Shown here: positions 7,106 to 13,412 of the stretch, piece after piece
Layout: every line of letters begins with the position of its first letter
Position numbering within the stretch: the stretch's first letter is position 1
DNA from: DYCT01 sp051875715
GTDB taxonomy: Bacteria > Bacteroidota > Bacteroidia > Bacteroidales > Bacteroidaceae
Reading direction: 5' to 3'
DNA: 23,424 nucleotides
Assembly (NCBI GenBank): GCA_051875715.1
Contig: JBJEHD010000013.1
Span: 1 to 23,424, forward strand
The notes under the pieces: generated by a model
Database searches by the model: none
Seen by the model: the letters and a program-made list of their open reading frames with translations, nothing else
What the model was told of the DNA's origin: nothing
Position numbers and translations under genes: made by a program

Positions 7106-9829
7106 TTATTGCTTCACCAGCTTCAGCACGGTGCTGTTGTCGCCGGCTTCCAGTTTGATGAGGTGGATACCCCGGCTCAGGCCGGCCAAGTCTACAAGAG
7201 GTTGTCCGCTGAAGGAAGCCTCCAATTGTCCGTTCACGCTATACACCTGCAGCGAGGTATATTCACCGTTGATGACAACCTGGTCGCCGTATACCTTCAA
7301 CAAGCCTTCGGCGGCCGGTCCTTCGATGGACGTCGGATCCATATTTTCGCTCAGTGTGATGGGGAACACTTCCGACATCACCTTGCCAATGTTGTAGACG
7401 GCCTGCACCTGGATGTTCAGGGTCTTGTTGCTCACGGTCGAAGCCGTAAACATCACCGGGATTTCATACATGGTCTCCGTCATGGCGCTGATGCCGTTCA
7501 CCGGCGTGGGGTTCTTCGTCACACTCTTCACATTGACAAAGACATTGTAGCCCTTGAGCGTGTAGGAAGAGGCCGCAGGAGCATCCCATCCGATAATCAA
7601 CTGGTAGTCGCCGCTTGCCAGTTTCTGGTTCGTCACGGCCTCTACCGACGTCACGGCCGGCAGTTCCGTCGCAAATTCGTACGATACCGGCATGCTGACG
7701 TTGTACGACTTGCCCAGGCGTTCGGTCTGGATGAAATATACCCACTGGCCGTTCTTCACCTCATAGTCTTCGTACGTAAGGATGCCTTCCCCTTCTGTAG
7801 CCGTACCCACGTATTGTCCATTGCGGAACACTTTATATGCCTCGTTGCCCGTCACCTGTTCGGGCAGGGCACAAGTCAGTCTCAGCGAGTTGGGCATCTG
7901 TTCAATCACCACCGTGGAGATGTTGCCCGGAGCCGTCGGGCCGTAATACTCTTCATAAGCCGTTGCCGTACAGGCAGCACCCTTCGTCCAGATTTCCTCT
8001 TGCGTCGAAGTATTATACGTGCACGACCAGCGTATTTCCTGACGGCCATACGACGAATCCGAGTACACGTACTTGGCCGTCGGGATGTAGTCGTAGATTT
8101 TGGAACCATCGTCATTCGTCCGTCCGGTGTTCTTCCAACCGTACTTCATGTAGAGGGTCACATTGCCTTCGGCATCGTATTCCCAGGTTTCCTTCTGGTA
8201 GGGATCTCCCTTGGTCACGATATCTATTACTTGATCGTTTTCGTCCAATACCCAATCCTCTTTGCTGGCCTTCCAATTTTCGCGGGCAACCATGCGCTTG
8301 GCTTCGTCGTACGTATATTCCCAGAAGTAGGAAGTCGAGTTCTTGGTCTTCATTTCCTTGGCCTTGGTCGGCAGGTTCGACTGGCTGTCCACGAAGTCGG
8401 AGTACACAAATCTCGACGAGAATGCACCCGTAAAGACATTCGATTTCACTTCGCTCACCAGGTTTTTGCCCTCCCATGTGTAGTCATACGCGTAATTAGA
8501 CGTCTTTTTGCGTTTCAAGTCGCCATTGTCGGCGTATTCATAAGATTCAATGAGGTTGTCCGTCTTGTTCCAGGCATTTTCATAGCCATCGTACGTACCA
8601 TATTGGCGCTGGCGAACTTCCACCAACTGATCTTGGTCGTTGTACACATAACTGGTATAGAGGCTCGGATAGAAGCCCGGAGTTTCCACAACTTCCGTAT
8701 CCGGATTGTCGCTACTTGTGTAGCCTTCCAGACAGATGCCGGCAATTTCGTTATTCTTATTATAGTAATAGATTTCGCGCTTCGTCACACTCGTAGACGT
8801 ACCCATGGCATCACCGAGGGTCGAGATGACCGACACCCGCTTTTCTACTTGCGGTTCGGCAGGCTCTTCGCCTTCACCTTCGCCGCCTTCTTCACCACCT
8901 TCGCCTTCGCCGCCTTCGCTGCCACCTTCTTCGCCAGAGGGCTTCTCAAAGGCCAGACCTACCATGCGGTAGTTGCCCAAAGAGGCTTTCAGCGTCACCT
9001 CGGTAGAATTGAGATCGATAACGGCCCAGTAGTTCTTTGAGAAGGAACCAGATTTCACACGAGCCAGCCAATACAACGTGCCGTCCGCATCGAATTCGAT
9101 GGACTGGCAGCGACGAGCGGCAACCATGTCCAACTGCGTATACACGGTCGTTCCATACTTGACATTCAGTGTGTTGACTTCTTCACATGCATATTCGCCT
9201 CCGTTGTTGGTCAACTTATACAGAATAATCCGATAAGCATTGTAGGTAGGGTCTGCACCGATGCAGTACAATTCGCCGTTTGCGTTGGCTGCAATGCCGC
9301 AAAGCGTAGCAGCCAAATCGGCCAGTTTGGTCAGCGAACCCGTGGCAGGATCGATGCGGAAAAGCGTCGACGGCGTGGGGGTCGTAGTGCTGACAGCCTT
9401 TCCACTGGTCGAGATGGCATAGAGTACCTTATTCTTCTTGTCGTACGTCATGTCCGATACGCGTCCAATGGACTGATAATTGGCAACTTCCGTCATCGCG
9501 CGGATGAGAGAGAACGTATTGTTCTCAAAGTCAAACGTACCGAACTCATAGTCTTTCGATGCATACGATGAACCCGCGCCCTGTATGGCATAGTATTTTC
9601 CGGCAGCCACGGTCCCGGCCACCACAAAACGATCGCCGTCGGTGGTTTCTTCCGTAGCAATCACCTGCTCAAATGCTGCAGGATCATTCTCGTCCAAGGT
9701 CACCTTGTAGATGCCCGGTGTCGTTCCGCTCTGAACCGAGTATCCCCCGGCATACACCGTTTTTTGTGCTTGCGCACTCACCGCTCCCAACAAGAGGAAC
9801 AATCCAAAAAATCGATAAAATCTTCTCAT
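7106..9829 (-). CDS. T9SS cargo with propeller-like N-terminus, Glu/Gly-rich linker, YD-like repeats and fibronectin III domains
   Basis: Exported protein of 907 aa, signal peptide 1-22 (ends AVSAQAQ). Residues ~23-295 contain propeller-type strands (VLYAISTSG, STLFRIDPATGSLTKLADL, GELYCIGAD, GTLYWLARV). Residues 297-325 are an almost pure Glu/Gly linker. Residues ~350-610 carry about eight YD/RHS-like repeats (YVYNDQDQLVEV, YEYADNGDLKRK, YTYDEAKRMVAR, WEYDAEGNVTLY), a pattern of wall-forming beta-strand proteins. Residues ~630-825 look like two fibronectin III domains. Residues ~835-907 are a T9SS type A tail (LKVYGDQVVING ... SRGIHLIKLEAG). It is the first gene of the cargo set, has its own promoter, and is closed by the terminator at 7016-7077. 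No toxin domain follows the YD repeats, so it is not an RHS toxin; surface binding is a guess. Confidence 0.8.
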   Translation of the reverse strand: MRRFYRFFGLFLLLGAVSAQAQKTVYAGGYSVQSGTTPGIYKVTLDENDPAAFEQVIATEETTDGDRFVVAGTVAAGKYYAIQGAGSSYASKDYEFGTFDFENNTFSLIRAMTEVANYQSIGRVSDMTYDKKNKVLYAISTSGKAVSTTTPTPSTLFRIDPATGSLTKLADLAATLCGIAANANGELYCIGADPTYNAYRIILYKLTNNGGEYACEEVNTLNVKYGTTVYTQLDMVAARRCQSIEFDADGTLYWLARVKSGSFSKNYWAVIDLNSTEVTLKASLGNYRMVGLAFEKPSGEEGGSEGGEGEGGEEGGEGEGEEPAEPQVEKRVSVISTLGDAMGTSTSVTKREIYYYNKNNEIAGICLEGYTSSDNPDTEVVETPGFYPSLYTSYVYNDQDQLVEVRQRQYGTYDGYENAWNKTDNLIESYEYADNGDLKRKKTSNYAYDYTWEGKNLVSEVKSNVFTGAFSSRFVYSDFVDSQSNLPTKAKEMKTKNSTSYFWEYTYDEAKRMVARENWKASKEDWVLDENDQVIDIVTKGDPYQKETWEYDAEGNVTLYMKYGWKNTGRTNDDGSKIYDYIPTAKYVYSDSSYGRQEIRWSCTYNTSTQEEIWTKGAACTATAYEEYYGPTAPGNISTVVIEQMPNSLRLTCALPEQVTGNEAYKVFRNGQYVGTATEGEGILTYEDYEVKNGQWVYFIQTERLGKSYNVSMPVSYEFATELPAVTSVEAVTNQKLASGDYQLIIGWDAPAASSYTLKGYNVFVNVKSVTKNPTPVNGISAMTETMYEIPVMFTASTVSNKTLNIQVQAVYNIGKVMSEVFPITLSENMDPTSIEGPAAEGLLKVYGDQVVINGEYTSLQVYSVNGQLEASFSGQPLVDLAGLSRGIHLIKLEAGDNSTVLKLVKQ
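8855..8941 (-). repeat. Short tandem codon repeats encoding a Glu/Gly linker
   Basis: The plus strand here is built from imperfect repeats of CCTTCGCCG and CCTTCTTCACCA, encoding residues 297-325 (runs of EGG, EGE and GEGG) of the overlying cargo protein. The units are multiples of three bases, so slippage would change linker length without breaking the frame. The stretch separates the propeller-like N-terminus from the YD-like repeat region. Confidence 0.75.
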
Positions 9830-9872
9830 AATCTAACTATTTATGTTCTACATTTCGTGTTAACCACATCCG

Positions 9873-9903
9873 CAAAAATAGGGGCAACGATGCAAAATTG
9901 CAA
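9873..9903 (-). promoter_or_regulatory. Promoter of the cargo gene at 7106-9829
   Basis: On the minus strand, TTG (9901-9903) precedes TATTTTTG (9873-9880) by 20 bases, matching the Bacteroidota TTTG/TAnnTTTG arrangement. The ATG at 9829 is 43 bases past the -7 element, giving a leader of roughly 35-40 bases. The rest of the 118-base gap to the regulator gene shows no clear hairpin with a T-run. Confidence 0.7.
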
Positions 9904-9947
9904 CTCCACAGCCCGGAAATGCTTACAGAATCACGATTTTGGATGCA

Positions 9948-11693
9948 TTATAATTGGTCTTTAACCATATTCAAGTACATCGAGGGGGTCAATCCGATGA
10001 CTTCCTTAAACAATTGGTTGAAGTTCGACATCGAGCGGAAGCCCACGCTTTGGGCAATGGCCCGCACAGTGTATTGGCCGTATACCTGCTGGTTTTGCAA
10101 ACGTGCTCGGGCTTCCTTCACACGGTATTCGTTCACAAAGCGGTTGAAGTTCTTCCCATAGGTTTCGTTGATGACTTGCGACACGTATCTGCTGTTCGAG
10201 CCGACCAGTTGGGCCATCTTCTCGAGCGAGAAGTCGGCGTCCAGAAATTCCTCCGTCTCCTCCATCACGTGCCGGATGCCTTGCAGCAGGTCGGCCCGGT
10301 GTTCTTCGGTCAGGTTGCTGTTCTGATACTTCACACGCTGACTGTCCGACACATCCGTTTCCTTGCCGCCCTCGTCCGGGTCCGACACCGAGGCCGGCAC
10401 CTCCTGATGCGACACCGTCTGCCTCAACTTATCCAGTTGACGGTCCTTTTCCGCTATCTGCTGCTGATAGAGTTGGTAACGCCGCTTGGCCTCCGCCTGC
10501 GAAGCCACGATTTCCCGGTTGCGCGAGAAGATGTCCTCATAACTGCGCTGCAACGAACGCCGTTTGCGCTCGATGAGCCACAAAAGCCAAACAAAGACCA
10601 CCAACGCTGCGGTCACGATACAAAGAAGTAGACGCTGCACCTCAAAGCGAGCCTGCGCAGCCACCTGCTCCATCCGCAAGGTCTCCAACTGTTTGTCTAT
10701 CTGATTCACCTCGAACAAGAACTCCACCTCGCGCAGGTTCCGATAACCCTGCAGGCCCTGGATAGAGTCGTCCATCTGCTGATACAGTTGTGTGTAGCGC
10801 AGAAACTGCGAGGCATTGCCCGTTTCGCTGTACAGCATCGACAGATTTCGATAGGCTCCCAGCAACTTGTCGAGCAAACCGTTCTTTTCCGCCATACGGA
10901 CGCATGATTTCAGGTAGTACTCTGCCGAATCGCGTTGCTGCATCTGCAAGAAGGCATCGGCGATGTTACTCAACGCCGTACACGTATACAACGGGTCGAA
11001 GTGCAACGAGTCGGCAATGGCCCGCGCCCGTTTGTGGCATTCGATGGATGCTGCGTAGCCGCCTTCGTTGAAGTGCAACGCACCCCATCCCGCCTGGTAG
11101 AAATAGTTGCCCGAAGCATCGCCCAGCAGGGTTTCGGACAGGTTCAGGTAGTGCCGCAACGCCTCTCCGTCGCGCAAGTTGCAATACACCCCGATGAGGT
11201 TGTTGACCAGCATCATGTCGAACTCCGGACGGATGCCGGTGTGGTAGTCGTCGTATGCCTTGCGGTAATAAACTTCAGCCTTGCGGAAATCGTTGAACGA
11301 CGAATAGATGTTCCCCAGATTATTGTAAACCCGTGGCAGCAGGCTGTCGCACTCCGTCTCCTGGCAGATTTCCAGGCTGCGGTGGTACATGTCTTGCGCA
11401 CGCACGTAACTATACATCCGATAGTGGATGTTGCCGGCCCGGAAATAAGCATAGGCGCACCGGTTTTTCTCCTCACGTTCCATCCGGCTTTCGTATCGCC
11501 CGATCACGATGGTGTAACACACCAGCGCACTGTCGAGCACCGAACGGGCATAGAGCGAGTCGCCCCACTGCACCAACACGGGCGAAGGGCAGCGCATCAA
11601 GGTCTTGTAGTCGGATTTCCCCGACCAAGGCACCGCCCTACCGGCCGTCCACGTCAGCAGGCTCAACAAACCCAAGAGGAGTAACTTTCTCAC
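9948..11693 (-). CDS. Envelope-spanning TPR-AraC transcription regulator
   Basis: Predicted inner-membrane one-component regulator, 581 aa. Residues 1-20 form a signal or anchor segment. Residues ~45-310 are tetratricopeptide-like helix pairs (YNNLGNIYSSFNDFRKAEVYYRKA split across ~123-146; ALSNIADAFLQMQQRDSAEYY at ~240-260), expected in the periplasm. One transmembrane helix lies at ~354-374 (LLLCIVTAALVVFVWLLWLI) followed by basic residues, then a cytoplasmic coiled coil (~376-430). A C-terminal AraC/XylS DNA-binding domain (~460-581) has both HTH motifs and the signature AIAQSVGFRSMSNFNQLFKE, GLTPSMY. It lies 118 bases upstream of the cargo cluster in the same direction but has its own promoter and leaves the next gene's promoter intact. 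Control of the cargo genes is inferred from position only. Ligand unknown. Confidence 0.88.
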   Translation of the reverse strand: MRKLLLLGLLSLLTWTAGRAVPWSGKSDYKTLMRCPSPVLVQWGDSLYARSVLDSALVCYTIVIGRYESRMEREEKNRCAYAYFRAGNIHYRMYSYVRAQDMYHRSLEICQETECDSLLPRVYNNLGNIYSSFNDFRKAEVYYRKAYDDYHTGIRPEFDMMLVNNLIGVYCNLRDGEALRHYLNLSETLLGDASGNYFYQAGWGALHFNEGGYAASIECHKRARAIADSLHFDPLYTCTALSNIADAFLQMQQRDSAEYYLKSCVRMAEKNGLLDKLLGAYRNLSMLYSETGNASQFLRYTQLYQQMDDSIQGLQGYRNLREVEFLFEVNQIDKQLETLRMEQVAAQARFEVQRLLLCIVTAALVVFVWLLWLIERKRRSLQRSYEDIFSRNREIVASQAEAKRRYQLYQQQIAEKDRQLDKLRQTVSHQEVPASVSDPDEGGKETDVSDSQRVKYQNSNLTEEHRADLLQGIRHVMEETEEFLDADFSLEKMAQLVGSNSRYVSQVINETYGKNFNRFVNEYRVKEARARLQNQQVYGQYTVRAIAQSVGFRSMSNFNQLFKEVIGLTPSMYLNMVKDQL

Positions 11694-11726
11694 AATCTAT
11701 ACGCTCAGTTTCGTGATAATAGGTTG

Positions 11727-11758
11727 CAAAAATAACGGATTTCCTTTAAAAAAGGCAA
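11727..11758 (-). promoter_or_regulatory. Promoter of the TPR-AraC regulator
   Basis: On the minus strand, TTG (11756-11758) and TATTTTTG (11727-11734) are separated by 21 bases. The spacer contains a short palindrome, CCTTT-TTT-AAAGG (11743-11755), which might be an operator or merely an AT-rich accident. The start codon at 11693 follows after ~33 bases. Confidence 0.7.
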
Positions 11759-11792
11759 TAAATCGAACGATTTCACAAACATTCACACCGAC

Positions 11793-12845
11793 TCATCCCT
11801 CGCGGTAGAAATCGAACATTTCGAAGATGGCCTCCTTCGTCGCCGTCTGGTCGATGCGTACGCGGCCCACGTCCTCGAGCAGGGTGAAACGGATGTCACC
11901 CGAAGTGTTTTTCTTGTCGTGCGTCATGCGTTCGTAGAGCCAGTCGTAGTCCCGGCAATCGAAGCGGAAGGTGCCGTAGTATTCGCGGACGAACGACACG
12001 GTCTGGCGCAGGGCCTCGGTCGGGAAACCGGTCTGGCAGGCCGACAGATACAGTTCGCACACCAAGCCCCAGGCCACCGCATAGCCGTGCAGCACCGGCT
12101 GCTGCCGATGCAACGCCAGGCTCTCGAAGGCATGGCCCACGGTATGGCCCAGGTTGAGAGCCTTTCTGAGGCCCTTCTCGTAGGGGTCCTGCGCCACCAC
12201 GTCCTCCTTGATGGCGACCGAGCGGGCCACCAGTTCCTGCAGGCGGGCGTAATCGATGTGCAATGGGTCGGCCGTCAGCAATTCAGCCCAATGCGCCTGG
12301 GTGCTGATCAAGCCGTGCTTGAGCATCTCGGCATAGCCCGAAAGGCGGTTTTCATCATCAAGCGTTCGCAGGAAATTCGTGTCGATGAGCACGGCTGCGG
12401 CGGGAGCGAACACCCCTACCTCGTTCTTCAAGCCGTTGAAGTTGATGCCGGTCTTGCCCCCGACGGCGGCGTCCACCATCGCCAGCAAGGTAGTGGGAAT
12501 GTTGATGCAGCGAATACCCCGTTTGAAGGTGGCAGCCGCGAAACCACCCAGGTCGGTCACCATGCCGCCCCCGAGGTTGATGAGGAGCGAGTGGCGAGTG
12601 GCGCCTCCGCGGCTCAACTGCATCCACACCTCACTCAACGCACACACATCCTTGTTGTCGTCGCCCGCATCGATGGTCATCACTTGGGCCTCTTCGGGCA
12701 GGCCGGCCTGCCGAAGCCAGGGCAGACAGTCCATCTCCGTGTTCTCATCCGTCAGTACAAACAACTTGTCGTAAGCCGTCTGCTGCAACACCTGCCGCAA
12801 TCCCTCCGACAAGGTCACATCCATCCGTATCCACTGTTTTTCCAT
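11793..12845 (-). CDS. aroB: 3-dehydroquinate synthase
   Basis: Second step of the shikimate pathway: NAD- and metal-dependent conversion of DAHP to 3-dehydroquinate in the cytoplasm. With the start at 12845 the protein has 350 aa, normal for the family. Visible are the nucleotide-binding LINLGGGMVTDLGGF (~88-102), the IPTTLLAMVDAAVGGKTGIN block (~116-135), and the metal ligands: Glu in SGYAEMLKHG (~173), His in NLGHTVGHAFE (~234) and His in LHGYAVAWG (~253). A longer start at 12875 is rejected because that ATG lies inside the promoter -7 element. The gene is divergent from the membrane protein gene at 12977 and probably monocistronic; no terminator is obvious before the regulator. Confidence 0.95.
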   Translation of the reverse strand: MEKQWIRMDVTLSEGLRQVLQQTAYDKLFVLTDENTEMDCLPWLRQAGLPEEAQVMTIDAGDDNKDVCALSEVWMQLSRGGATRHSLLINLGGGMVTDLGGFAAATFKRGIRCINIPTTLLAMVDAAVGGKTGINFNGLKNEVGVFAPAAAVLIDTNFLRTLDDENRLSGYAEMLKHGLISTQAHWAELLTADPLHIDYARLQELVARSVAIKEDVVAQDPYEKGLRKALNLGHTVGHAFESLALHRQQPVLHGYAVAWGLVCELYLSACQTGFPTEALRQTVSFVREYYGTFRFDCRDYDWLYERMTHDKKNTSGDIRFTLLEDVGRVRIDQTATKEAIFEMFDFYREG

Positions 12846-12868
12846 AACTGTTTTCTTGAAATGAAGCA

Positions 12869-12899
12869 CAAACATACACGAAAAACCAAAAAAATCAAA
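12869..12899 (-). promoter_or_regulatory. aroB promoter
   Basis: On the minus strand, TTTG (12896-12899) is followed after 19 bases by TATGTTTG (12869-12876), a full match to TTTG/TAnnTTTG. Transcription should begin near 12862, downstream of the ATG at 12875, which settles the aroB start at 12845. Confidence 0.8.
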
Positions 12900-12912
12900 A
12901 CAAGCAGGCGTT

Positions 12913-12946
12913 TTTGCCCATCGTATGGGGTTATCTGCTATCTTTA
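12913..12946 (+). promoter_or_regulatory. Probable promoter of the membrane protein/OMP/cls operon
   Basis: TTTG at 12913-12916 and TATCTTTA at 12939-12946 (one mismatch to TAnnTTTG) are 22 bases apart, slightly longer than usual. It lies back to back with the aroB promoter and would give a leader of about 25 bases before the ATG at 12977. Confidence 0.5.
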
Positions 12947-12976
12947 CCCTCCGATATCCAAATCCGATTGAAAACC

Positions 12977-13396
12977 ATGAAAGCCATGCTCCCCCCCTAC
13001 TGCCGCTGGATAGGCTATTTGACGCTTGTCTTGTCGGTGTGTGCTCCGTTCGCCCTGGCCCTGCAGGGCATTGTGACCAACGAAAACCTAATCCTCTGCA
13101 AAGAGGTCATCAAGGTGTTCATGATGGCCGGCTTGCTGATGATGCTGCTGGCGCTGCATCCCGATGAAAATGAAGAAACCGAGCGCATCCGTACTCGGGC
13201 CATGCGCCAGGCCTTTGCCTGCACGCTGATCTACCTGTTGCTGAACATGTTGATACGAGTGTCGAAAGGCGACCCGCACCTGACCGACACGTCGTCGTTT
13301 CTGGTGTTCATGGCCATTCAGGTGCTCTGCCTGGAGTACGGACTGAAAAAAGCAGCCATCGAAAAAGCGTTCAAGGAGCGCCGTTCCTCCCACTAA
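12977..13396 (+). CDS. Small four-helix integral membrane protein, function unknown
   Basis: I do not recognise a named family. The protein has 139 aa with four likely membrane helices: ~12-30 (YLTLVLSVCAPFALALQG), ~44-61 (VIKVFMMAGLLMMLLAL), ~78-94 (ACTLIYLLLNMLI) and ~106-121 (SSFLVFMAIQVLCLEYG). A charged acidic/basic loop lies between helices 2 and 3 (HPDENEETERIRTR), and the C-terminus is basic. An upstream TTG start at 12914 would overlap the promoter, so the ATG at 12977 is chosen. The next gene begins 16 bases after the stop, implying co-transcription with the outer-membrane barrel protein and probably the cardiolipin synthase. An envelope role is inferred from that context. Confidence 0.75.
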   Translation: MKAMLPPYCRWIGYLTLVLSVCAPFALALQGIVTNENLILCKEVIKVFMMAGLLMMLLALHPDENEETERIRTRAMRQAFACTLIYLLLNMLIRVSKGDPHLTDTSSFLVFMAIQVLCLEYGLKKAAIEKAFKERRSSH

Positions 13397-13412
13397 GCCA
13401 GTTTCGCTCGCC

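Noticed and set aside
8855..8941. CRISPR-like or minisatellite array
   Set aside because: Units are short, codon-sized and in frame, encoding a Glu/Gly linker; there are no spacers.
5537..9040. A 1167-codon open frame on the plus strand across two cargo genes
   Set aside because: It is antisense to two proteins with clear signal peptides, domains and sorting tails, runs straight through the terminator hairpin, and translates to a His/Val/Arg/Phe-rich sequence with no domain. GC-biased codons in the real genes remove stops from the opposite strand.
11743..11755. CCTTTAAAAAAGG palindrome as an intrinsic terminator for aroB
   Set aside because: The stem has only five pairs and no proper T-run; it lies in a promoter spacer and is noted only as a possible operator.
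12846..12875. Longer aroB start at 12875
   Set aside because: That ATG is part of the -7 promoter element, so it should not be in the transcript.
12914..12976. TTG start adding 21 residues to the small membrane protein
   Set aside because: The TTG overlaps the -33 part of the probable promoter, and an ATG at 12977 gives a sensible membrane protein.
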